A stretch of DNA of 64,000 nt, from NCBI GenBank assembly GCA_034231615.1, contig CM067316.1:29627714-29691713 (forward strand). Direction: 5' to 3'. Source of the stretch: Meghimatium bilineatum (Eukaryota > Mollusca > Gastropoda > Stylommatophora > Philomycidae). Each line of letters starts with the position of its first letter. Position 1 is the first letter of the stretch. The notes below the pieces were generated by a model that saw nothing but the letters and a program-made list of their open reading frames with translations, was not told the DNA's origin and ran no database searches. A program made the translations under genes and the position numbers. This document shows, piece by piece, positions 13,427-22,563 of the stretch.

Positions 13427-15334
13427 GTTTAGTACGTCAAAACTCAGTGTTTTGTGGCATATTACTCACAAATATGGGTGTACTGAAGCTTACTACACTT
13501 GAATTGAGTGTATTCTGACTTGTTACACATGACTGTTGTTTTGCAGCTTAATAACTAAGAACACTGGCGAATTATACACAAATTAGGTCTCTTGATGTTT
13601 AGTACGTCAAAACTCAGTGTTCTATGGCATATTACTCACAAATTGGGTGTACTGCAGCTTACTACACAAGAAATTGCAGTCTGGACACACGAATTGGGTG
13701 TATTCCAGTTTAGTACGCCAAAACTCGTTGTATTCTGGCATATCTCACAAATTCATTGTACTGAAGCTTACTACACTAGAATTGAGTGTATTCTGGCCTG
13801 TTACAGATGACTTCGTTGTTTTGCAGCTTAATAACTAAGAACACTGGCGAATTATACACAAATTAGGTCTCTTGCTGTTTAGTACGTCAAAACTCAGTGT
13901 TATATGGCATATTACTCACAAATTGGGTGTACTGCAGCTTACTACACCAGAAATTGCAGTCTGGACACACGAATTTGGTGTATTCTAGCTTACTACGTTA
14001 GAACTCGGTGTATTCTGGCATATTACTCACAAGTTCATTGTTCTGAAACTTACTACACTTGAATTGAGTCTATTCTGGCCTATTATACATCATTTCGTAG
14101 TAATGCAGCATAATACGTCAGAATACTGTCGTATTACACACAAATTAGGTCCTGCTGTTTAGTACGTCAAAACTCAGTGTTTTGTGGCATTACTCACAAA
14201 TTGAGTGTACTGAAGCTTACTACACTTGAATTGAGTGTATTCTGACTTGTTACACATGACTGTTGTTTTGCAGCTTAATAACTAAGAACACTGGCGAATT
14301 ATACACAAATTAGGTCTCTTGCTGTTTAGTACGTCAAAACTCAGTGTTCTATGGCATATTACTCACAAATTGGGTGTACTGCAGCTTACTACACCAGAAA
14401 TTGCAGTCTGGACACACGAATTTGGTGTATTCTAGCTTACTACGTTAGAACTCGGTGTATTCTGGCATATTACTCACAAGTTCATTGTTCTGAAACTTAC
14501 TACACTTGAATTGAGTCTATTCTGGCCTATTATACATCATTTCGTAGTAATGCAGCATAATACGTCAGAATACTGTCGTATTACACACAAATTAGGTCCT
14601 GCTGTTTAGTACGTCAAAACTCAGTGTTCTATGGCATATTACTCACAAATTGGGTGTACTGCAGCTTACTACACCAGAAATTGCAGTCTGGACATACGAA
14701 TTTGGTGTATTCTAGCTAACTACGTTAGAACTCGGTGTATTCTGGCATATTACTCACAAGTTCATTGTTCTGAAACTTACTACACTTGAATTGAGTCTAT
14801 TCTGGCCTATTATACATCATGTCGTAGTAATGCAGCATAATACGTCAGAATACTGTCGTATTACACACAAATTAGGTCCTGCTGTTTAGTACGTCAAAAC
14901 TCAGTGTTTTGTGGCATATTACTCACAAATTGGGTGTACTGAAGCTTACTACACTTGAATTAAGTGTATTCTGACTTGTTACACATGACTGTTGTTTTGC
15001 AGCTTAATAACTAAGAACACTGGCGAATTATACACAAATTAGGTCTCTTGCTGTTTAGTACGTCAAAACTCCGTGTTCTATGGCATATTACTCACAAATT
15101 GGGTGTACTGCAGCTTACTACACCAGAAATTGCAGTCTGGACACACGAATTGGGTGTATTCCAGTTTAGTACGCCAAAACTCGTTGTATTCTGGCATATT
15201 ACTCACAAATTCATTGTACTGAAGCATACTACACTAGAATTGAGTGTATTCTGGCCTGTTACACATGACTTCGTTGTTTTGCAGCTTAATAACTAAGAAC
15301 ACTGGCGAATTATACACAAATTAGGTCTCTTGCT
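13427..15334 (+). repeat. 1.9-kb eight-unit higher-order repeat, copy 3
   Basis: It matches copy 2 at an offset of about 4532, with the CAAATATGGGTG insertion and the GGCATTACTCAC loss both present. The F-type unit at 13597 starts after TTGATG instead of TTGCTG. The final F-type unit (15053) has the domain II sequence (CTCCGTGTTC and GCATACTACAC), so this copy spans the junction between domains. Confidence 0.85.
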
Positions 15335-15614
15335 GTTTAGTACGTCAAAACTCAGTGTTCTATGGCATATTACTGACAAATTGGGTGTACTGCAGCTTAC
15401 TACACCAGAAATTGCAGTCTGGACACTCGAATTTGGTGTATTCTCGCTTACTACGTTAGAACTCGGTGTATTCTGGCATATTACTCACAAGTTCATTGTT
15501 CTGAAGCTTACTACTATTGAATTGAGTCTATTCTGGCCTATTATACATCATTTCGTTGTATTTTAGCATAATACGTCAGAATACTGTCGTATTACACACA
15601 GATTAGGTCTTGCT

Positions 15615-15901
15615 GTTTAGTACGTCAAAACTCAGTTTTGTGGCATATTACTCACAAATTGGGTGTACTGAAGCTTACTACACTTGAATTGAGTGTATTC
15701 TGGCCTGTTACACATGACTTTGGTGTATTCTAGCTAACTACGTTAGAACTCGGTGTATTCTGTCATATTACTCACAAATTCCTTGTTTTGAAGCTTACTA
15801 CACTTGAATTGAGTCTATTCTGACCTATTATACATCATTTCATAGTAATGCAGCATAATACGTCAGAATACTGTCGTATTACACACAAATTAGGTCTTGC
15901 T
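15615..15901 (+). repeat. H-type hybrid unit 1 (D joined to B)
   Basis: The unit begins like a short unit (A with GTTTTGTGG type, here shortened to CAGTTTTGTGG), runs into D up to CACATGACTT and then continues as the end of B (TGGTGTATTCTAG), followed by C, D and E. The junction is near 15721. The result is a unit of 287 bases in the order A, D/B, C, D, E. It is the only one of the six with CACAAATTCCTTGTTTTG. Confidence 0.88.
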
Positions 15902-16072
15902 GTTTAGTACGTCAAAACTCAGTGTTTTGTGGCATATTACTCACAAATTGGGTGTACTGAAGCTTACTACACTTGAATTGAATGTATTCTGGCCTGTTAC
16001 ACATGACTTCGTTGTTTTGCAGCTTAATAACTAAGAACACTGGCTAATTATACACAAATTAGGTCTCTTGCT

Positions 16073-16427
16073 GTTTAGTACGTCAAAACTCCGTGTTCTG
16101 TGGCATATTACTCACAAATTGGGTGTACTGCAGCTTACTACACCAGAAATTGCAGTCTGGACACACGAATTTGGTGTATTCTCGCTTACTACGTTAGAAC
16201 TCGGTGTATTCTGGCATATTACTCACAAGTTCATTGTTCTGAAGCTTACTACTATTGAATTGAGTCTATTCTGGCCTATTATACATCATTTCGTAGTAAT
16301 GCAGCATAATACGTCAGAATACTGTCGTATTATAGAGTGTATTCTGGCCTTTTATACATGACTTGGTTGTTTTGCAGCTTAATAACTAAGAACACTGGTG
16401 AATTATACACAAATTAGGTCTCTTGCT
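16073..16427 (+). repeat. E/D hybrid long unit 1 (355 bases)
   Basis: A, B, C and D are normal. E begins at 16304 and runs through the full dyad to CGTATTA (16332), then continues TAGAGTGTATTCTGG, that is, inside a D subunit. The fused piece is 73 bases and is followed by a complete 51-base E. The breakpoint coincides with the outer edge of the dyad. The unit that follows starts GTTCAGTACG, a change shared by all three hybrids' neighbours. Confidence 0.88.
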
Positions 16428-17436
16428 GTTCAGTACGTCAAAACTCAGTGTTCTATGGCATATTACTCACAAATTGGGTGTACTGCAGCTTACTACACCA
16501 GAAATTGCAGTCTGGACACACGAATTTGGTGCATTCTACCTTACTACGTTAGAACTCGGTGTATTCTGTCATATTACTCACAAGTTCATTGTTGTGAAGC
16601 TTACTACACTTGAATTGAGTCTATTCTGGCATATTATACATCATTTCGTTTTAATGCAGCATAATACGTCAGAATACTGTCGTATTACACACAAATTAGG
16701 TCTTGCTGTTTAGTACGTCAAAACTCAGTGTTTTGTGGCATATTACTCACAAATTGGGTGTACTGAAGCTTACTACATTTGAATTGAGTGTATTCTGGCC
16801 TGTTACACATGACTTCGTTGTTTTGCAGCTTAATAACGAAGAACACTGGCGAATTATACACAAATTAGGTCTCTTGCTGTTTAGTACGTCAGAACTCAGT
16901 GTTCTATGGCATATTACTGACAAATTGGGTGTACTGCAGCTTACTACACCAGAAATTGCAGTCTGGAAACACGAATGTGGTGTATTCTAGCTTACTACGT
17001 TAGAACTCGGTGTATTCTGGCATATTACTCACAAGTTCATTGTTCTGAAGCTTACTACTATTGAATTTAGTCTATTCTGGCCTATTATACATCATTTCGT
17101 AGTAATGCAGCAAAATACGTCAGAATACTGTCGTATTACACACACATTAGGTCTTGCTGTTTAGTACGTCAAAACTCAGTGTTCTATGGCATATTACTCA
17201 CAAATTGGGTGTACTGCAGCTTACTACACCAGAAATTGCAGTCTGGACACACGAATTTGGTGTATTCTAGCTTACTACGTTAGAACTCGGTGTATTCTGG
17301 CATATTACTCACGTTCATTGTTCTGAAGCTTACTACACATGAATTGAGTCTATTCTGGCCTATTATACATCATTTCGTAGTAATGCAGCATAATACGTCA
17401 GAATACTGTCGTATTACACACAAATTAGGTCTTGTT

Positions 17437-17776
17437 GTTTAGTACGTCAAAACTCAGTGTTTTGTGGCATATTACTCACAAATTGGGTGTACTGAAGCTT
17501 ACTACACTTGAATTGAGTGTATTCTGGCCTGTTACACATGACTTCGTTGTTTTGCAGCTTAATAACTAAGAACACTGGCGAATTATACACAAATTAGGTC
17601 TCTTGCTGTTTAGTACGTCAAAACTCATTGTTCTATTGCATATTACTCACAAATTGGGTGTACTGAAGCTTACTACACTTGAATTGAGTGTACTCTGACT
17701 TGTTACACATGACTGTTGTTGTGCAGCTTAATAACTAAGAACACTGGCGAATTATACACAAATTAGGTCTCTTGCT
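17437..17776 (+). repeat. Short-short doublet (340 bases)
   Basis: Two short units follow one another without a long unit between them. The second has an A subunit of long-unit type (CTCATTGTTCTATTGC) joined directly to D, and GTGTACTCTGACTTG in D. The same doublet recurs at 19064, 20766, 21944, 24914, 31418 and 32767. Doublets starting at 51600, 54124, 55018, 56533, 57427 and 60126 have the CTCATTG subunit but GTGTATTCTGACTTG. The doublet at 29340 (CAGTTCTATGG) is a separate event. Confidence 0.85.
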
Positions 17777-18227
17777 GTTTAGTACGTCAAAACTCAGTGT
17801 TCTATTGCATATTACTCACAAATTGGGTGTACTGCAGCTTACTACACCAGAAATTGCAGTCTGGACACACGAATGTGGTGTATTCTAGCTTACTACGTTA
17901 GAACTCGGTGTATTCTGGCATATTACTCACAAGTTCATTGTTCTGAAGCTTACTACTATTGAATTTAGTCTATTCTGGCCTATTATACATCATTTCGTAG
18001 TAATGCAGCAAAATACGTCAGAATACTGTCGTATTACACACACATTAGGTCTTGCTGTTTAGTACGTCAAAACTGAGTGTTTTGTGGCATATTACTCACA
18101 AATTGGGTGTACTGAAGCTTACTACACTTGAATTGAGTGTATTCTGGCCTGTTACACATGACTTCGTTGTTATGCAGCTTAATAACTAAGAACACTGGCG
18201 AATTATACACAAATTAGGTCTCTTGCT

Positions 18228-19403
18228 GTTTAGTACGTCAAAACTCAGTGTTCTATTGCATATTACTCACAAATTGGGTGTACTGCAGCTTACTACACCA
18301 GAAATTGCAGTCTGGACACACGAATTTGGTGTATTCTAGCTTACTACGTTAGAACTCGGTGTATTCTGGCATATTACTCACAAGTTCATTGTTCTGAAGC
18401 TTACTACATAAGAAGTGAGTGTATTCTGGCCTATTATACATCATTTCGTTGTATTGCAGCATAATACGTCAGAATACTGTCGTATTACACACAGATCAGA
18501 TCTTGCTGTTTAGTACGTCAAAACTCAGTGTTCTATGGCATATTACTCACAAATTGGGTGTACTGCAGCTTACTACACCAGAAATTGCAGTCTGGACACA
18601 CGAATTTGGTGTATTCTAGCTTACTACGTTAGAACTCGGTGTATTCTGGCATATTACTCACGTTCATTGTTCTGAAGCTTACTACATAAGAAGTGAGTGT
18701 ATTCTGGCCTATTATACATCATTTCGTTGTATTGCAGCATAATACGTCAGAATACTGTCGTATTACACACAGATCAGATCTTGCTGTTTAGTACGTCAAA
18801 ACTCAGTGTTCTATGGCATATTACTCACAAATTGGGTGTACTGCAGCTTACTACACCAGAAATTGCAGTCTGGACACACGAATTTTGTGTATTCTAGCTT
18901 ACTACGTTAGAACTCGGTGTATTCTGGCATATTACTCACGTTCATTGTTCTGAAGCTTACTACACATGAATTGAGTCTATTCTGGCCTATTATACATCAT
19001 TTCGTAGTAATGCAGCATAATACGTCAGAATAATGTCGTATTACACACAAATTAGGTCTTGTTGTTTAGTACGTCAAAACTCAGTGTTTTGTGGCATATT
19101 ACTCACAAATTGGGTTTACTGAAGCTTACTACACTTGAATTGAGTGTATTCTGGCCTGTTACACATGACTTCGTTGTTTTGCAGCTTAATAACTAAGAAC
19201 ACTGGCGAATTATACACAAATTAGGTCTCTTGCTGTTTAGTACGTCAAAACTCATTGTTCTATTGCATATTACTCACAAATTGGGTGTACTGAAGCTTAC
19301 TACACTTGAATTGAGTGTACTCTGACTTGTTACACATGACTGTTGTTGTGCAGCTTAATAACTAAGAACACTGGCGAATTATACACAAATTAGGTCTCTT
19401 GCT
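18228..19403 (+). repeat. End part of the first 3.33-kb repeat: triple long run
   Basis: Three long units in a row (18228, 18508, 18786) precede two short units. The first two have D with CATAAGAAGTGAG and E with CAGATCAGATCTTGCT (BglII site AGATCT). The third has CACATGAATTGAG in D, AATAATGTCG in E and is followed by GGGTTTACTG in the next short unit; both changes recur together at 24881 and 24961. Confidence 0.82.
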
Positions 19404-19758
19404 GTTTAGTACGTCAAAACTCCGTGTTCTGTGGCATATTACTCACAAATTGGGTGTACTGCAGCTTACTACACCAGAAATTGCAGTCTGGACACACGAA
19501 TTTGGTGTATTCTCGCTTACTACGTTAGAACTCGGTGTATTCTGGCATATTACTCACAAGTTCATTGTTCTGAAGCTTACTACTATTGAATTGAGTCTAT
19601 TCTGGCCTATTATACATCATTTCGTAGTAATGCAGCATAATACGTCAGAATACTGTCGTATTATAGAGTGTATTCTGGCCTTTTATACATGACTTGGTTG
19701 TTTTGCAGCTTAATAACTAAGAACACTGGCGAATTATACACAAATTAGGTCTCTTGCT
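19404..19758 (+). repeat. E/D hybrid long unit 2 (355 bases)
   Basis: It is the counterpart of the hybrid at 16073, with the same 73-base fused piece and the same breakpoint after CGTATTA. It is therefore a copy of one event, carried along by the 3.33-kb duplication. Confidence 0.88.
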
Positions 19759-20765
19759 GTTCAGTACGTCAAAACTCAGTGTTCTATGGCATATTACTCA
19801 CAAATTGGGTGTACTGCAGCTTACTACACCAGAAATTGCAGTCTGGACACACGAATTTGGTGCATTCTACCTTACTACGTTAGAACTCGGTGTATTCTGT
19901 CATATTACTCACAAGTTCATTGTTCTGAAGCTTACTACACTTGAATTGAGTCTATTCTGGCATATTATACATCATTTCGTTTTAATGCAGCATAATACGT
20001 CAGAATACTGTCGTATTACACACAAATTAGGTCTTGCTGTTTAGTACGTCAAAACTCAGTGTTTTGTGGCATATTACTCACAAATTGGGTGTACTGAAGC
20101 TTACTACATTTGAATTGAGTGTATTCTGGCCTGTTACACATGACTTCGTTGTTTTGCAGCTTAATAACGAAGAACACTGGCGAATTATACACAAATTAGG
20201 TCTCTTGCTGTTTAGTACGTCAGAACTCAGTGTTCTATGGCATATTACTGACAAATTGGGTGTACTGCAGCTTACTACACCAGAAATTGCAGTCTGGAAA
20301 CACGAATGTGGTGTATTCTAGCTTACTACGTTAGAACTCGGTGTATTCTGGCATATTACTCACAAGTTCATTGTTCTGAAGCTTACTACTATTGAATTTA
20401 GTCTATTCTGGCCTATTATACATCATTTCGTAGTAATGCAGCAAAATACGTCAGAATACTGTCTTATTACACACACATTAGGTCTTGCTGTTTAGTACGT
20501 CAAAACTCAGTGTTCTATGGCATATTACTCACAAATTGGGTGTACTGCAGCTTACTACACCAGAAATTGCAGTCTGGACACACGAATTTGGTGTATTCTA
20601 GCTTACTACGTTAGAACTCGGTGTATTCTGGCATATTACTCACGTTCATTGTTCTGAAGCTTACTACACATGAATTGTCTATTCTGGCCTATTATACATC
20701 ATTTCGTAGTAATGCAGCATAATACGTCAGAATACTGTCGTATTACACACAAATTAGGTCTTGCT

Positions 20766-20936
20766 GTTTAGTACGTCAAAACTCAGTGTTTTGTGGCATA
20801 TTACTCACAAATTGGGTGTACTGAAGCTTACTACACTTGAATTGAGTGTATTCTGGCCTGTTACACATGACTTCGTTGTTTTGCAGCTTAATAACTAAGA
20901 ACACTGGCGAATTATACACAAATTAGGTCTCTTGCT
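20766..20936 (+). repeat. Reference short unit A-D-E (171 bases)
   Basis: Subunits are A 20766-20825, D 20826-20885 and E 20886-20936 (60+60+51). This is the simplest complete trimer and probably the form from which the long unit arose. Its A subunit has GTTTTGTGG and ends CTGAA, giving a HindIII site with the start of D. About 115 short units occur in the window, with lengths from 166 to 171 because of small losses: GTGTACAAGCTT (two bases), GACTGTTGTTTTGCA (two bases) and GCTTAATAAGAAC (four bases). Confidence 0.92.
20826..20885 (+). repeat. Internal 30-base half-repeats within subunit D
   Basis: The first 30 bases (GCTTACTACACTTGAATT and onward) and the second 30 (GCCTGTTACACATGACTT and onward) match at 18 of 30 positions without gaps. 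The second half of subunit A and the last 30 bases of the 51-base E match at 21 of 30. The 51-base subunits therefore read as 21+30, that is, 60 minus nine bases. The whole family can be derived from one repeat of about 30 bases. Confidence 0.75.
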
Positions 20937-21385
20937 GTTTAGTACGTCAAAACTCATTGTTCTATTGCATATTACTCACAAATTGGGTGTACTGAAGCTT
21001 ACTACACTTGAATTGAGTGTACTCTGACTTGTTACACATGACTGTTGTTGTGCAGCTTAATAACTAAGAACACTGGCGAATTATACACAAATTAGGTCTC
21101 TTGCTGTTTAGTACGTCAAAACTCAGTGTTCTATTGCATATTACTCACAAATTGGGTGTACTGCAGCTTACTACACCAGAAATTGCAGTCTGGACACACG
21201 AATGTGGTGTATTCTAGCTTACTACGTTAGAACTCGGTGTATTCTGGCATATTACTCACAAGTTCATTGTTCTGAAGCTTACTACTATTGAATTTAGTCT
21301 ATTCTGGCCTATTATACATCATTTCGTAGTAATGCAGCAAAATACGTCAGAATACTGTCGTATTACACACACATTAGGTCTTGCT

Positions 21386-21665
21386 GTTTAGTACGTCAAA
21401 ACTGAGTGTTTTGTGGCATATTACTCACAAATTGGGTGTACTGAAGCTTACTACACCAGAAATTGCAGTCTGGACACACGAATTTGGTGTATTCTAGCTT
21501 ACTACGTTAGAACTCGGTGTATTCTGGCATATTACTCACAAGTTCATTGTTCTGAAGCTTACTACATAAGAAGTGAGTGTATTCTGGCCTATTATACATC
21601 ATTTCGTTGTATTGCAGCATAATACGTCAGAATACTGTCGTATTACACACAGATCAGATCTTGCT
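21386..21665 (+). repeat. Fused long unit (loss of one 171-base step)
   Basis: Subunit A is of short-unit type (AACTGAGTGTTTTGTGG, ending GTACTGAA) but is followed by B instead of D. In the first 3.33-kb repeat the matching stretch is a short unit (18057) plus a long unit (18228). The fusion is explained by an exchange between the two A subunits in register, which removes exactly 171 bases. Confidence 0.82.
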
Positions 21666-22283
21666 GTTTAGTACGTCAAAACTCAGTGTTCTATGGCATA
21701 TTACTCACAAATTGGGTGTACTGCAGCTTACTACACCAGAAATTGCAGTCTGGACACACGAATTTGGTGTATTCTAGCTTACTACGTTAGAACTCGGTGT
21801 ATTCTGGCATATTACTCACGTTCATTGTTCTGAAGCTTACTACACATGAATTGAGTCTATTCTGGCCTATTATACATCATTTCGTAGTAATGCAGCATAA
21901 TACGTCAGAATACTGTCGTATTACACACAAATTAGGTCTTGTTGTTTAGTACGTCAAAACTCAGTGTTTTGTGGCATATTACTCACAAATTGGGTGTACT
22001 GAAGCTTACTACACTTGAATTGAGTGTATTCTGGCCTGTTACACATGACTTCGTTGTTTTGCAGCTTAATAACTAAGAACACTGGCGAATTATACACAAA
22101 TTAGGTCTCTTGCTGTTTAGTACGTCAAAACTCATTGTTCTATTGCATATTACTCACAAATTGGGTGTACTGAAGCTTACTACACTTGAATTGAGTGTAC
22201 TCTGACTTGTTACACATGACTGTTGTTGTGCAGCTTAATAACTAAGAACACTGGCGAATTATACACAAATTAGGTCTCTTGCT

Positions 22284-22343
22284 GTTTAGTACGTCAAAAC
22301 TCAGTGTTCTATTGCATATTACTCACAAATTGGGTGTACTGCA
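22284..22343 (+). repeat. Subunit A, reference copy (60 bases)
   Basis: It starts GTTTAGTACGTCAAAACTC and ends GGGTGTACTGCA. The second half (from base 31) is GCATATTACTCACAAATT and onward, the best-preserved half-repeat in the family. Subtypes: GTTCTATGG or GTTCTATTG normally precede B, while GTTTTGTGG normally precedes D in short units and then ends GTACTGAA. The GTACGTCA stretch contains RsaI (GTAC) and a CpG. Confidence 0.9.
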
Positions 22344-22394
22344 GCTTACTACACCAGAAATTGCAGTCTGGACACACGAATTTGGTGTATTCTA
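22344..22394 (+). repeat. Subunit B, reference copy (51 bases)
   Basis: It starts GCTTACTACACCAGAAATTGC, followed by a 30-base half beginning AGTCTGGACACACG. It is the most diverged half-repeat: 17 of 30 positions match the second half of A. Length and position correspond to a terminal E subunit, so B marks the end of an incomplete trimer inside long units. A variant losing two bases (CTGGACACGAATT) occurs at 39321, 47138, 49501 and 63811 (approximate positions). Confidence 0.88.
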
Positions 22395-22454
22395 GCTTAC
22401 TACGTTAGAACTCGGTGTATTCTGGCATATTACTCACAAGTTCATTGTTCTGAA
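22395..22454 (+). repeat. Subunit C, reference copy (60 bases)
   Basis: It starts GCTTACTACGTTAGAACTC and ends TTGTTCTGAA. Its second half, GCATATTACTCACAAG and onward, is close to that of A. Common length variants lose two bases (CACGTTCATTG) or four bases (CATATTACAAATTC); another starts GCTAACTACG. These variants are inherited by whole higher-order repeats and serve as markers. Confidence 0.88.
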
Positions 22455-22514
22455 GCTTACTACACTTGAATTGAGTCTATTCTGGCCTATTATACATCAT
22501 TTCGTAGTAATGCA
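22455..22514 (+). repeat. Subunit D, long-unit form, reference copy (60 bases)
   Basis: It starts GCTTACTACACTTGAATTGAG and ends TTTCGTAGTAATGCA. The short-unit form of D differs in its second half (GCCTGTTACACATGACTTCG). Versions starting CATAAGAAGTGAG, CATTAGAAGTGAG, CTATTGAATT or CACATGAATT mark different lineages of long units. Confidence 0.88.
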
Positions 22515-22563
22515 GCATAATACGTCAGAATACTGTCGTATTACACACAAATTAGGTCTTGCT
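22515..22563 (+). repeat. Subunit E, long-unit form, reference copy (49 bases)
   Basis: It starts GCATAATACGTCAGAATACTG and ends ATTAGGTCTTGCT. Compared with the 51-base form found in short units (GCTTAATAACTAAGAACACTG at its start, GGTCTCTTGCT at its end), it is two bases shorter near the end and its first half has become a strong inverted repeat. Confidence 0.88.
22518..22543. other. 26-base dyad (hairpin-capable) inside subunit E
   Basis: The left arm TAATACGTCAG and the right arm CTGTCGTATTA enclose the four bases AATA. The reverse complement of the right arm is TAATACGACAG, so 10 of 11 positions pair, with one T-T mismatch. The outer seven pairs (TAATACG with CGTATTA) are perfect. The same dyad stands in nearly every long unit; the corresponding part of the short-unit E is not symmetric. 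A few copies (near 2413, 19023 and 24873) read AATAATGTCG, which breaks one pair. Confidence 0.85.

Larger units (their letters stand above)
101..15334 (+). repeat. Array domain I
   Basis: This stretch holds 64 units. Its markers are nine long units in which subunit A reads TCAAAATGCATTTTTC (an NsiI site, ATGCAT) instead of TCAAAACTCAGTG; E subunits ending GGTCCTGCT; E subunits reading CACAGATTAGATCTTGCT; and F-type units whose F subunit has lost two bases (GCATATCTCAC). The organisation mixes a 0.9-kb block of four units, present three times, with a 1.9-kb eight-unit higher-order repeat, also present three times. The last unit, 15053-15334, already carries the F-type variant found in the rest of the window (CTCCGTGTTC, GCATACTACAC), so the change to domain II is at about 15.05 to 15.3 kb. 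Confidence 0.85.
16073..18056 (+). repeat. 3.33-kb tandem repeat, collinear part of copy 1
   Basis: Eight units: E/D hybrid long, long (starting GTTCAGTACG), short (TAACGAAGAAC), long, long, short, short, long. It matches 19404-21385 at an offset of 3331. I noticed only a few differences, among them CACTGGTGAA against CACTGGCGAA, GTTGTGAAG against GTTCTGAAG, and a two-base loss in the second copy. Confidence 0.88.
19404..21385 (+). repeat. 3.33-kb tandem repeat, collinear part of copy 2
   Basis: The segment is collinear with 16073-18056. It has TACTGTCTTATTAC near 20461 (the dyad loses a CpG) and CATGAATTGTCTATTC near 20673. After 21385 the copies part: this one is followed by a fused unit and lacks both a short and a long unit compared with the first. 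Confidence 0.87.
22284..22563 (+). repeat. Reference long unit A-B-C-D-E (280 bases)
   Basis: This copy shows the canonical long unit without indels: A (60), B (51), C (60), D (60) and E (49). It can be read as two versions of the same three-part 171-base unit, the first missing its middle part: A-B stands for a 60-mer plus a terminal 51-mer, and C-D-E for a complete trimer. B aligns with E over its whole length when the 51-base form of E is used. There is a PstI site (CTGCAG) at the A/B junction and a HindIII site (AAGCTT) at the C/D junction. Confidence 0.92.

Noticed and set aside
18490-18510. AGATCAGATCTTG as a bacterial regulatory site or palindromic operator
   Set aside because: It is a two-base variant of the normal E subunit ending (CAAATTAGGTCTTG), confined to one lineage of long units and copied with them. 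No gene lies nearby.
22503-22519. CENP-B box-like sequence starting TTTCGTAGTA in subunit D
   Set aside because: The TTCG core and the central A of the box fit, but the essential CGGG is GCAG here, so three of nine required bases are wrong. The short-unit D also lacks the central A. This is best treated as chance.
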